From JAXMCI01 sp046349435 (GTDB taxonomy: Bacteria > Pseudomonadota > Alphaproteobacteria > Dongiales > Dongiaceae): a DNA stretch of 64,000 nucleotides. The position numbers and the translations under genes are program-made. Positions within the stretch are counted from its first letter, which is position 1; each line of letters starts with the position of its first letter. The notes below the pieces were generated by a model. It did no database searches. It worked only from the letters and a program-made list of their open reading frames with translations, and had not been told where the DNA came from. The stretch covers positions 248,001 through 312,000 of the forward strand of contig JAXMCI010000003.1 of NCBI GenBank assembly GCA_046349435.1, in the 5' to 3' direction. Positions 46,670 through 54,771 of this stretch are shown here, piece by piece.

Positions 46670-48387
46670 CCCCGGCGCGCCCGGTCCGCGGCGTCGCGGG
46701 ACCGGCCCGCTTCCTGCCGGTGCTGCAATGGCTGCCGGCCTACCGGCTGGCGTGGCTGCCGGCCGACCTCGCCGCCGGGCTCGCGCTCTGGGCGGTGATG
46801 GTGCCGGAGGGCATGGCCTATGCCGGCATCGTCGGCGTGCCGCCGATCATGGGTCTCTACACGCTGGTGCCGCCGCTCGTCGCCTATGCCCTGCTCGGCA
46901 CCTCGCGGCGGCTGGTGGTCGGCCCCGACACCGCGACCGGGCTGATCTCGGCGCTGACCGTCGGCGCCGTCGCGGCGCACGGCAGCGCCGACTTCAACGC
47001 GCTGACCAGCACGCTCGCCGTGATGATCGGCGCGCTCTTCCTGGCGGTCGGCCTGCTGCGAATGGGATGGGTCGCCGCCTTCATCCCGACGCCGGTGATG
47101 CGCGGCTTCATCGAGGGGCTGGTGCTGGTGACCATCATCGGCCAGGTGCCGCACCTGCTCGGCATCGCCGGCGGCTCGGGCAGCTTCTTCGACAAGCTGG
47201 CGGCCGTCCTGCGGAACCTGCCCGAGATGCGGGCCTTGCCGGCGCTGACGGGGCTGCTCTCGCTCGCCGCCATGCTGCTGATGCGCCGGCTGTCGCCGCG
47301 CCTGCCGGCCGCGCTGATCGTCGCCGCCGCCGCGACGATCGCGGTCGTGCTGCTGCGCGGCGCCGAAGCGGGGATCGACGTCGTCGGCACGCTGCCCTCC
47401 GGCATGCCGCACCTCGCGCTGCCGCGCCTCGATCCCGTCCTGCTGCGCGAGCTGGCGCCCGGCGCGCTCGCCATCGTGCTGCTCGGCTATGCCGAGGCGC
47501 TCGGCGCGGCCACCGCGGCGACCGAGGGCGACGAGACGATCGAGCCGAACCAGGAGCTGATCGCGCACGGGCCGGCTAACATCCTGAGCGGCCTCTTCGG
47601 CGGCTTCCTGGCGGTGGGCAGCCTGTCCAAGACCTCGGTCGCCATCTCGGCCGGCGGGCGCAGCCAGCTCGCCAACCTGATCGGCGCCGCGTTGTGCTTC
47701 CTCACCCTGCTCTGGCTGACGCCGCTGTTCCACGACATGCCGCATGCCGGGCTGGCGGCCATCGTCATCGCCGCGATGCTGCATCTGCAGAGGCCCGGCT
47801 ACATCGTCGCGCTGGCCCGCCGCAGCCGCAGCGAGCTGGCGCTGGCCGCCATGGCGTTCGTCGGCGTGCTGTCGCTGGGCGTGCTGCAGGGCATCGGTCT
47901 CGGCGTCGCCCTGTCGCTGCTGATGGTCGTCTACCGCACCACCCACCCGAACGCCGCGGCGCTCGGCCAGATGCCGGGCGAGCAGTCCTATCGCGACCTG
48001 CGGCGCCATCCGGAGGCGCGCACCTACCCCGGGCTGCTGATCTGGCGGCCGGGCGGCGACCTGTTCTTCGCCAGCATCGGGCGGGTGGCCAGCGACCTCG
48101 AGGCGGCGGTGGCCGCAGCCGTCCCGCGGCCGTCGCGGGTGCTGCTCGACGCCAGCTCGGTCGACTACGTCGACACCACCGCCTGCGACGCGCTGCTCAG
48201 GCTGATCGGCGCCCTGCGGGAGCGCGGGATCACGCTGGCGATGGCGCGGGTGCGCGACGAGGTCCGGGCGACGCTCGCGCGCTCGGGGGTCGAGGCCGCG
48301 CTCGGCCCGGGCGCGTTCTACGAGCGCATCACCGACGGGGTGCGCGCCTGGCAGAAGGCGCAGGCCATGGACGAGCCCGGCGCCTGA
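46666..48387 (+). CDS. SulP family anion transporter with STAS domain
   Basis: A 573-aa SLC26/SulP transporter. Hydrophobic segments begin with LPADLAAGLALWAVMVPEGM, followed by GPDTATGLISALTVGAVAAH and LSGLFGGFLAVGSLSKTSVA; the C-terminal STAS domain is from about residue 455 (GLLIWRPGGDLFFASIGRVA, VLLDASSVDYVDTTACDALL). It moves anions such as sulfate, carbonate or dicarboxylates; which one is unclear. GTG at 46666 overlaps the permease stop (GTGA), so it is translated with the efflux pump, an unexpected pairing. Confidence 0.9.
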   Translation: MTPARPVRGVAGPARFLPVLQWLPAYRLAWLPADLAAGLALWAVMVPEGMAYAGIVGVPPIMGLYTLVPPLVAYALLGTSRRLVVGPDTATGLISALTVGAVAAHGSADFNALTSTLAVMIGALFLAVGLLRMGWVAAFIPTPVMRGFIEGLVLVTIIGQVPHLLGIAGGSGSFFDKLAAVLRNLPEMRALPALTGLLSLAAMLLMRRLSPRLPAALIVAAAATIAVVLLRGAEAGIDVVGTLPSGMPHLALPRLDPVLLRELAPGALAIVLLGYAEALGAATAATEGDETIEPNQELIAHGPANILSGLFGGFLAVGSLSKTSVAISAGGRSQLANLIGAALCFLTLLWLTPLFHDMPHAGLAAIVIAAMLHLQRPGYIVALARRSRSELALAAMAFVGVLSLGVLQGIGLGVALSLLMVVYRTTHPNAAALGQMPGEQSYRDLRRHPEARTYPGLLIWRPGGDLFFASIGRVASDLEAAVAAAVPRPSRVLLDASSVDYVDTTACDALLRLIGALRERGITLAMARVRDEVRATLARSGVEAALGPGAFYERITDGVRAWQKAQAMDEPGA

Positions 48388-48396
48388 CGCCGCGGC

Positions 48397-48699
48397 TCAG
48401 CGATGGGCGTGGCGGTCGCCGTGCTCGCGCTTCTCGACGGTGTCGCGGCCGACCAGCTTGCTGAACAGGCTGTCCTCGTCATAGATCAGCGCCAGCTTGC
48501 GCTCCTCGAACTCGGCGAAGAACTCGTCCCAGGAGATCTCGACGAGATGGCCGTGCTCGGAGTTGGGCGCCTTCGGGAACATGATGCGGATGATGCCGAC
48601 ATCGTCGCCCTTGTGGGTGCGGTCGACGGCGGCCGGCTTGCCGCCATGGGACTCGGCCCAGCGGCGGATGGTGTCGTGGTCGGTGGTGACCTCGGACAT
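48397..48699 (-). CDS. Conserved hypothetical protein, 100 aa
   Basis: A small soluble protein without a signal peptide: MSEVTTDHDTIRRWAESHGG, DRTHKGDDVGIIRIMFPKAP and HLVEISWDEFFAEFEERKLA, ending in a His/Arg-rich tail. I recall similar short proteins in alphaproteobacteria, sometimes misnamed as branching-enzyme relatives; no function is established. The middle reads like a domain that binds a partner through the acidic WDEFFAEFEE region. It faces the SulP gene and ends ten bases from its stop. Confidence 0.75.
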   Translation of the reverse strand: MSEVTTDHDTIRRWAESHGGKPAAVDRTHKGDDVGIIRIMFPKAPNSEHGHLVEISWDEFFAEFEERKLALIYDEDSLFSKLVGRDTVEKREHGDRHAHR

Positions 48700-48774
48700 G
48701 GCGAAACCTCGCGGCTGCGGTGCCTCGCCGAGGCAACCCGCCCGCGCCGTGGCGGGTTCCTGGGGCCGCCTTCG

Positions 48775-49107
48775 TCAGCGCGGCGTGCGGGCCGCGTCGC
48801 GCTCCGGGGCGAGCTCGTCGATGCGGCGGCCGAGCTCGACGTCCTCGTCGGTCAGCGCGCCGGCGCCGGAGACATCGAGCTCCTGGGTCATCAGCCGGAT
48901 CTCCACCCGGTCGATATAGTTGAGGATCTCGGGATAGTGGCCGGCCCGCTCGCAGAGCAGCGCGACCTGGACGAGGAAGCCCCAGGCCTCGCGGAACGAG
49001 CTGAAGTGGAACGTCTTGTGCAACGCGTCGGCGTCCGGCACCTCGAGCCAGCCGCGCAGCGAGCGCAGCGCCGCCTGCCGTGCCGCGCCTTCCAGCCGGG
49101 TCGCCAT
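48775..49107 (-). CDS. Pterin-4a-carbinolamine dehydratase-like protein
   Basis: A 110-aa relative of 4a-hydroxytetrahydrobiopterin dehydratase (PhhB/PCD), which recycles the pterin cofactor of aromatic hydroxylases. It shows FHFSSFREAWGFLVQVALLC and the block GHYPEILNYIDRVEIRLMTQ, then ALTDEDVELGRRIDEL. The usual catalytic HHP is His57-Tyr58-Pro59 here, so one His is replaced by Tyr. AGGAGGAG sits 5 bases before the ATG at 49107. Activity is uncertain with this change; some members act as coactivators instead. Confidence 0.75.
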   Translation of the reverse strand: MATRLEGAARQAALRSLRGWLEVPDADALHKTFHFSSFREAWGFLVQVALLCERAGHYPEILNYIDRVEIRLMTQELDVSGAGALTDEDVELGRRIDELAPERDAARTPR

Positions 49108-49244
49108 CGCCGCTCCTCCTGCCTTGCCCCACCGCCGGGCAAACAGCCGCGCCGGCGCGGCGTTCCCGATCGGCGTTGACGCGCGGGCCGGCGCCGGCCG
49201 AGGCTGGGGCCAATGCGACGGGGGGCGACGGGGGAGCGACATTC

Positions 49245-49763
49245 ATGATCGAGGTGCGGCTGGCCAAGATCGCGATGACGGCGTCGCTCGCCGCCTTCGC
49301 GCTGCTGGTGGCGATCGACAACGTCGTGGACTACGGCACCAACTACCTGTTCGTGCAGCATGTGCTCAGCATGGACACGATCTTCCCGGACAGCACGCTG
49401 AAGGGGCGCGCGGTCACCGCGCCGGCGCTGTGGCAGGCGGGCTATGCCCTGATCATTGCCGGCGAGGCGGCGACCGGCCTCTGCTTCGCCGCCGGCACCG
49501 TCGCGCTGCTCGGCCGGCTGCGCGCCCCGGCCGCGCTCTTCCAGCGCGCCAAGCGGCTCTGCCTGGCCGGGGCGGGCCTGGGATTCCTGGTCTGGTTCCT
49601 GGGATTCATGGTGATCGGCGGCGAATGGTTCCAGATGTGGCAGTCGAGCACATGGAACGGCCAGCAGGCGGCCTTCCGCTTCTACGTCACGCTGCTCGCG
49701 GTCGCGATCTTCCTCAACCAGCCCGACGCCGAGCTGCCGGGAGCGGAAGCGCCACGGCGATGA
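49245..49763 (+). CDS. DUF2165 family membrane protein
   Basis: A 172-aa integral membrane protein with about four transmembrane segments: near residues 9-27, 62-88, 103-124 and 143-158. NVVDYGTNYLFVQHVLSMDT and GGEWFQMWQSSTWNGQQAAF are characteristic of the DUF2165 family. The function is unknown. The start ATG at 49245 follows GGGGGAGCGACATTC. Its last 50 bases overlap the converging P-type ATPase gene. Confidence 0.85.
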   Translation: MIEVRLAKIAMTASLAAFALLVAIDNVVDYGTNYLFVQHVLSMDTIFPDSTLKGRAVTAPALWQAGYALIIAGEAATGLCFAAGTVALLGRLRAPAALFQRAKRLCLAGAGLGFLVWFLGFMVIGGEWFQMWQSSTWNGQQAAFRFYVTLLAVAIFLNQPDAELPGAEAPRR

Positions 49764-52359
49764 GCGCCGGCGCCAGGCTGGCCGCCAGCACCACCGCCCA
49801 CATGACCGGCGTCGGCGCCGCCAGCCCGAGCACGGCGGCGAGCGGCGGCAGCCAGGTCGCGGCCAGCAGCAGCCCGACGCAGAGCGCGACCGCCGCCCAG
49901 ACCCAGGGGTTGCAGATGACCTCGTTGCGCCAGCGCGAGGCGCCGGGATCGCGCATCGCCAGCGCCTGCCAGAGCTGGCCGAGCGCCAGCGTCAGGAAGG
50001 TGACGGTCACCGTCTCCGTCCGGCCCAGCCCGAGCCCGTAGCGCGCCGCCGCCCAGGCGGCGAAGCCGGCGGCGGTCAGCAGCAGGCCCTGGCGCAGCAC
50101 GAAGCGCCACTGCGCCGGCCCGACGATCGGCTCGCCCGGCGGCCGCGGCGGCCGCGCCAGCACGGCGCGGTCGCCCGCGACCAGCGCCAGCGCGAAGGCC
50201 GGGAAGACGTCGGTCACCAGGTTGAGGAAGAGGATCTGCAGGGGCAGGATCGGCAGCGGCAGGCCGCCGGTCAGCGCCAGCCCGACTACCAGCACCTCGC
50301 TCAGGTTGCAGGCCAGCAGGTATGTCGTGAAGCGGCGCAGGTTGTCGAAGATGACGCGGCCCTCGGCGATCGCCGCGACGATGCTGGGGAAGGCGTCGTC
50401 CTGCAGCACCATGGCGGCCGCCTGGCGCGCCACGTCGGTGCCCCGCCGGCCCATGGCGATGCCGATATCGGCCTGCTTCAGGGCCGGCGCGTCGTTGACC
50501 CCGTCGCCGGTCATCGCCACCACCGCGCCGGCCGCCTGGTGGGCGCGGACCAGCGCCAGCTTGTCGGCCGGCGCCACCCGGGCGAAGAGCGGCGCGGCGA
50601 GCAGCGCCGCGGGCGCGGTGGTGGCCAGCGCGCGGCCCTCGACGACGTCCGTGCCCGCGGGCGCCAGCCCGACCGCCCGGCCGATCGCCAGCGCCGTCAC
50701 CGCATGGTCGCCGGTGACCATGACGACGCGGATGCCGGCGGCGCGGCAGGCGGCGATCGCCGCCGGCACGTCCGGCCGCGGCGGGTCCTCGAGCCCGGCG
50801 AGGCCGAGCAGCGTCAGGGCTTCGGGGACCGCCGGCGGCACGGCGCCCGCGCCGCGCGCCCCGGCCAGCGCCAGCACGCGCAGCCCGTCGGCGCCGAGCG
50901 CGGCGGCGCGCTCCAGCCAGAGGCCGCGCCCGGCCGCGTCCAGCCCGGCGCAGCCGGCGAGCACCGCCTCGGGCGCACCCTTGACGGCGACCCGCCAGCC
51001 ATCGCCGGCCTGGTGGAAGGTCGCCATCAGCTTGGTGGCGCTGTCGAAGGGCAGCTCGCGGACCTCCGGCCAGGCGGCGAGGAGAGCCTCGCGCTCGAGC
51101 CCGGCGGCGCGGGCGGCGCGCAGCAGCGCCACCTCCATCGGGTCGCCGCTGTCCTCGCCCTCGCCGGCGGCCAGGCCGGCGTTGCTGCACAGCGCCGCCG
51201 CCTCGAGCAGCGCCCGTGCGCCCGCGCCTTCGGCGCCGCCCTCGACCGGCAGCGCCACGACGTCTTCCGGCAGCCAGAGGCGGCGCAGCGTCATCCGGTT
51301 CTCGGTCAGCGTCCCGGTCTTGTCGGTCAGGATCACGGTGGTGGCGCCGAGCGTCTCGACCGCGGCGAGCCGCTCGATCAGCGCGTGCTGGCGGGCCATC
51401 CGCCAGATGCCGCGGGCCAGCGCCAGCGTGGCGACGACCGGCAGCCCTTCGGGAATCGCCGCGACGGCCAGCGCGATCGCCGCCTCGACGACGTCGAAGG
51501 CGGGCTGGCCGCGGCCCAGCCCGGCGAGCGCGATGGCGAGCGCCAGGCCGAGGGTGAGCCAGAGCAGCTGGCCGGAGAGCCGGGCGAGCCGGGCCTCGAG
51601 CGGCGAGGCCTCCGGCGCCGCCTGCGCGACCATCCCGGCGATGCGGCCGAGCTCGGTGGCCGCGCCGGTCGCCGTCACCACCCCGGTGCCGCTGCCGCGG
51701 GTGACCAGCGTGCCGCGGTAAAGCATCGAGCGGCGGTCGCCGAGCGGCGCGTCGGCGGCGACCGGCGCGGTGTCCTTGTCGACCGGCACCGATTCGCCGG
51801 TGAGCGCCGATTCGTCGGCCGCCAGCGCCGCCGCCTCGATCAGCCGCAGATCGGCGGCGACCGCGTCGCCGCCCTCGAGCTGGACGACGTCGCCGGGAAC
51901 CAGCGTCTCGGCGGGCACGGTGGCGAGGCGGCCGTCGCGGCGGACCCGCGCGGCCTGCCGCCCGAGCCCGCGCAGCGCCTCCATCGACCGCGTCGCCTTC
52001 AGCTCGGTGACGAAGCCGATCGCCGCGTTGAGGCCGAGCACGACGGCGATGGCCGCCGCTTCCTCGATCTCGCCGACATAGAGGGCGATCGCCGCCGCGG
52101 CGGCGAGCAGCCCGGCGACCGGGCTCCTGAACTGGTGCAGCAGCAGCGGCAGCAGCCGCGCGGCCGCCCGGCCCGCCACCTCGTTGGGGCCGCAGCGCGC
52201 CAAGCGGCGCGCCGCCTCGGCCGCCGCGAGGCCGGCGGCGGGGTCGACCTGCAGGGCCGCCACCACCCGCTCGGCCGCGAGGGCGTGGGCCTGCTCGACC
52301 GGTGCTGTCGCCTCGACCGGGCCTGCCGCCTCGACCGGGCCTGCCGCCTCGACCGTCAT
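49714..52359 (-). CDS. Cation-transporting P-type ATPase
   Basis: An 881-aa type II P-type ATPase, similar to Ca2+ or Na+/K+-type pumps. The N-terminal cation-transporter domain is followed by TGES (about 187-190), the PEGLP membrane motif (303-307), the phosphorylated Asp346 in DKTGTLT, and VTGDHAVTALAIGRAVGLAP plus GDGVNDAPALKQADIGIAMG. The C-terminal membrane domain follows. A Pro/Ala/Val repeat (AAGPVEAAGPVE) opens the protein. The ion is probably Ca2+, Mg2+ or Na+; the sequence does not settle it. Its 3' end overlaps the DUF2165 gene. Confidence 0.9.
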   Translation of the reverse strand: MTVEAAGPVEAAGPVEATAPVEQAHALAAERVVAALQVDPAAGLAAAEAARRLARCGPNEVAGRAAARLLPLLLHQFRSPVAGLLAAAAAIALYVGEIEEAAAIAVVLGLNAAIGFVTELKATRSMEALRGLGRQAARVRRDGRLATVPAETLVPGDVVQLEGGDAVAADLRLIEAAALAADESALTGESVPVDKDTAPVAADAPLGDRRSMLYRGTLVTRGSGTGVVTATGAATELGRIAGMVAQAAPEASPLEARLARLSGQLLWLTLGLALAIALAGLGRGQPAFDVVEAAIALAVAAIPEGLPVVATLALARGIWRMARQHALIERLAAVETLGATTVILTDKTGTLTENRMTLRRLWLPEDVVALPVEGGAEGAGARALLEAAALCSNAGLAAGEGEDSGDPMEVALLRAARAAGLEREALLAAWPEVRELPFDSATKLMATFHQAGDGWRVAVKGAPEAVLAGCAGLDAAGRGLWLERAAALGADGLRVLALAGARGAGAVPPAVPEALTLLGLAGLEDPPRPDVPAAIAACRAAGIRVVMVTGDHAVTALAIGRAVGLAPAGTDVVEGRALATTAPAALLAAPLFARVAPADKLALVRAHQAAGAVVAMTGDGVNDAPALKQADIGIAMGRRGTDVARQAAAMVLQDDAFPSIVAAIAEGRVIFDNLRRFTTYLLACNLSEVLVVGLALTGGLPLPILPLQILFLNLVTDVFPAFALALVAGDRAVLARPPRPPGEPIVGPAQWRFVLRQGLLLTAAGFAAWAAARYGLGLGRTETVTVTFLTLALGQLWQALAMRDPGASRWRNEVICNPWVWAAVALCVGLLLAATWLPPLAAVLGLAAPTPVMWAVVLAASLAPALIAVALPLPAARRRAG

Positions 52360-52427
52360 CTCCGCCCCGGCATGAGGGTGCCGCCCCCGCGATGGACGCG
52401 CGGGCGAGGGGTTCCTACGATAGCACC

Positions 52428-52853
52428 ATGGAGATGACGGCCACGGCGATCATCGCCCGGCTCGGGTTGCAGCCGCACCCCGAGGGCGGGCACTTCCGCG
52501 AGACCTGGCGCGACCGGCCGGCGGGCGGCGGCCGCGGCGCCGGCACTGCGATCTACTACCTGCTGGCGCGCGGCGAGCGTTCCGGCTGGCACCGCGTCGA
52601 CGCGGCGGAGATCTGGCACTGGTACGCCGGCGCGCCGCTGGCGCTGTCGATCGCCGAGCCGGGCCGGCCGGCCGCCGCGGTCACGCTCGGCAACGACCTC
52701 GCGGCCGGCCAGCAGCCGCAGGCGCTGGTGCCGCCGGGCGCCTGGCAGGGCGCCGCGAGCCTGGGCGACTGGACGCTGGTCGGCTGCACGGTCTCCCCGG
52801 CCTTCGAGTTCGCCGGCTTCGAGCTCGCCCCGCCCGGCTGGATGCCGGGCTGA
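52428..52853 (+). CDS. Cupin family protein (DUF985)
   Basis: A 141-aa cupin of the DUF985 family: IIARLGLQPHPEGGHFRETW, the metal-site region RSGWHRVDAAEIWHWYAGAP and QALVPPGAWQGAASLGDWTL, ending GFELAPPGW. Such proteins are cytosolic, metal-binding and of unknown function. ATG at 52428 or 52434 may be used. The gene diverges from the P-type ATPase, so the two share a short promoter region of about 68 bases. Confidence 0.85.
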   Translation: MEMTATAIIARLGLQPHPEGGHFRETWRDRPAGGGRGAGTAIYYLLARGERSGWHRVDAAEIWHWYAGAPLALSIAEPGRPAAAVTLGNDLAAGQQPQALVPPGAWQGAASLGDWTLVGCTVSPAFEFAGFELAPPGWMPG

Positions 52854-52921
52854 GGACGCTAACCGCCTCCTTCGTCTGCCGGGTAAGCTCCCGGACGACG
52901 CACGAGCAGAGGTGGCGACCA

Positions 52922-53353
52922 ATGCTGCATCGACTCCTGCTGATGGCGGCGCTGCTGCTGCCGGTCGAGGTGCTGGCGCGCGACGGCGCCCACGTCGCCT
53001 CCGGCACCGACATCCCGAGCATCACGATGGACCCGGAGTACAGCGCCGGCCACGACCGCTACCATACCGACTTCTACGAGAACCTGGTCACCCCCGGCGG
53101 CGATGGCTGCTGCGGCTACCTCGACTGCCATCCGGTGCGCCGGGAGGATGTGCGCATCGCGCCGGACGGCAGCCTGGAGATCCGCACGCATCGCTGGCCG
53201 CAGGTCGGCGAAGCCAGGCCGCCGGAGAAGGTCTGGCGGCGGGTGCTGCCCGAGCAGATCCTGCCGGTGCCCTCGCCCGACGACGGCGTACATGCCTGCA
53301 CGCGGCCGTTCGACGGCACCATCATGTGCGTGACTCTCCCCAGCAACAGCTAG
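52922..53353 (+). CDS. Secreted Cys-containing hypothetical protein
   Basis: A 143-aa exported protein. Residues 1-19 form a signal peptide (MLHRLLLMAALLLPVEVLAR). The mature part has HDRYHTDFYENLVTPGGDGC and a cluster CCGYLDCHPV, plus two more Cys near the end (HACTRPF, MCVTL). Five Cys and several His suggest disulfides or metal binding; no family name is known to me. Similar small proteins with a CC...DC motif occur in alphaproteobacteria. A palindromic repeat follows 13 bases after the stop. Confidence 0.7.
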   Translation: MLHRLLLMAALLLPVEVLARDGAHVASGTDIPSITMDPEYSAGHDRYHTDFYENLVTPGGDGCCGYLDCHPVRREDVRIAPDGSLEIRTHRWPQVGEARPPEKVWRRVLPEQILPVPSPDDGVHACTRPFDGTIMCVTLPSNS

Positions 53354-53366
53354 GGCCGCCCCCCTT

Positions 53367-53440
53367 TGTCATGCCCGGGCTTGACCCGGGCATCCAGCTT
53401 GCGGCAGCCCTGGATTGCCGGCTCAAGCCCGGCAATGACA
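53367..53440. repeat. 74-bp palindromic intergenic repeat, copy 2
   Basis: TGTCATGCCCGGGCTTGACC to AGCCCGGCAATGACA, the same length as the copy at 512-585 with four differences. It lies between the secreted Cys protein and the converging creA gene and may form a hairpin that ends both transcripts. Confidence 0.85.
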
Positions 53441-53537
53441 GGATTGAGCGTCAGCCACGGCAAGTCTGCGTCACCAGCTACGCCACCCCGCTTTGGCGGG
53501 CGGCCTGGTGATTCCGGCTCGGATCGCAGGCCGTCCG

Positions 53538-54005
53538 TCACTGCCGCCAGGGCATGACCGGCACGCTCGACACGCTGTTCATCGGCGAGCCTTCGACCAC
53601 CTTGGTGCTGTAGGCGAGGTAGACCAGCGTGTTGCGCTGCTTGTCGTAGAAGCGCACGACGCGCGTCGCCTTGAAGATGATCGAGGTGCGCTCGCTGAAC
53701 ACCTCCTGCTGCTCGGGCAGCCGGGCGGGCAGGGTGATCGGGCCGACCTGGCGGCAGGCCAGCGAGAAGCGCGAGGGGTCCTCGGCCAGCCCGAGCCCGC
53801 CCTTGACCCCGCCGGTGCGGGCCTGGCTGACATGGCAGGTGACGCCCGGCACGCCGGGATCGTCGAACGCCTCGATGCAGACCTTGTCGTTCGGCCCGAC
53901 CAGCCGGAAGGTGGTCGAGACGCAGCCGATCTCGTCGGCCGCCGCAGGATGCGGCCGGCCGGCCAGCAGCAGCAATCCGAGCAGGGCGAGGGCGATGACG
54001 CGCAT
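53538..54005 (-). CDS. creA: CreA family protein
   Basis: A 155-aa exported protein of the CreA family. Residues 1-23 form a signal peptide (ALALLGLLLLAGRPHPAAA). The mature part shows EIGCVSTTFRLVGPNDKVCI, VEAFDDPGVPGVTCHVSQAR-like residues (IEAFDDPGVPGVTCHVSQAR), FSLACRQVGPI and the end VVRFYDKQRNTLVYLAYSTK. CreA is widespread and of unknown function. ATG at 54005 follows GGAGGAGAGCCC. It faces the secreted Cys protein. Confidence 0.92.
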   Translation of the reverse strand: MRVIALALLGLLLLAGRPHPAAADEIGCVSTTFRLVGPNDKVCIEAFDDPGVPGVTCHVSQARTGGVKGGLGLAEDPSRFSLACRQVGPITLPARLPEQQEVFSERTSIIFKATRVVRFYDKQRNTLVYLAYSTKVVEGSPMNSVSSVPVMPWRQ

Positions 54006-54072
54006 GGGCTCTCCTCCGAGGGGCGCAGAGAAGATGGGGAGCGCCGCGTCGCTGCGGAAGGGTGCCGCCGTG

Positions 54073-54771
54073 CTACACGCCGAGATGGCGCCGCAGCAGC
54101 TCAGGCTGGCTCTTCAGCTCCGCCGCCGATCCTTCATGCGCGATATGGCCGTTGTTGATGATGTAGACCCGGCTGGCGAGCGCCAGCGTCGCCGCCAAGT
54201 TCTGCTCGACCAGCACGATCGTCTGGCCCGCATCGGCGAGCTCGCGGCAGGTCCGCACCAGATCGTGCACGATGACCGGCGCCAGCCCTTCGAACGGCTC
54301 GTCGAGCAGGACGATCTTCGGATCCCGCACCAGCGCCCGGGCGATGGCAAGCATCTGCTGCTCGCCGCCCGAGAGATTGGCGCCGCGGCTGGTGCGGCGC
54401 TCGTGCAGTCGCGGGAACATGCCGTAGATGCGCTCCAGCGGCCATCGGCTCGCCGCGGTCAGGCCGGCGAGGATGATGTTCTCCTCCACGGTCAGGGTGC
54501 CGAAGATGCGCCGGTTCTCGTGCACCAGCTGCATGCCGAGCCGCGCGATGCCGTGCGCCTTCCGGCCGGCCAGCTCGACGCCGTCGAGCCTGATCGAGCC
54601 CGAGCGCGGCCGCACTACGCCCATCAGGCTGTTCAGCGTGGTGCTCTTGCCGGCGCCGTTGCGCCCGAGCAGCGCCACCACCTCGTGCTTCTCGACCCGG
54701 AGGCCGATGTCGAACAGGATGTGGCTGTCGCCGTAGTAGCTGTTCAGCCCGGTGACCTCGAGAAGGCTCAT
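54073..54771 (-). CDS. livF: Branched-chain amino acid ABC transporter ATPase LivF
   Basis: A 232-aa ABC ATPase. Walker A is in ALLGRNGAGKSTTLNSLMGV, the signature in GANLSGGEQQMLAIARALVR and Walker B in KIVLLDEPFEGLAPVIV, with LVEQNLAATLALASRVYIIN as the switch region. The start at 54771 overlaps the fused LivMG gene by four bases. LivF pairs with LivG to energise uptake of branched-chain or related amino acids. It is the last gene of the operon. Confidence 0.93.
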   Translation of the reverse strand: MSLLEVTGLNSYYGDSHILFDIGLRVEKHEVVALLGRNGAGKSTTLNSLMGVVRPRSGSIRLDGVELAGRKAHGIARLGMQLVHENRRIFGTLTVEENIILAGLTAASRWPLERIYGMFPRLHERRTSRGANLSGGEQQMLAIARALVRDPKIVLLDEPFEGLAPVIVHDLVRTCRELADAGQTIVLVEQNLAATLALASRVYIINNGHIAHEGSAAELKSQPELLRRHLGV

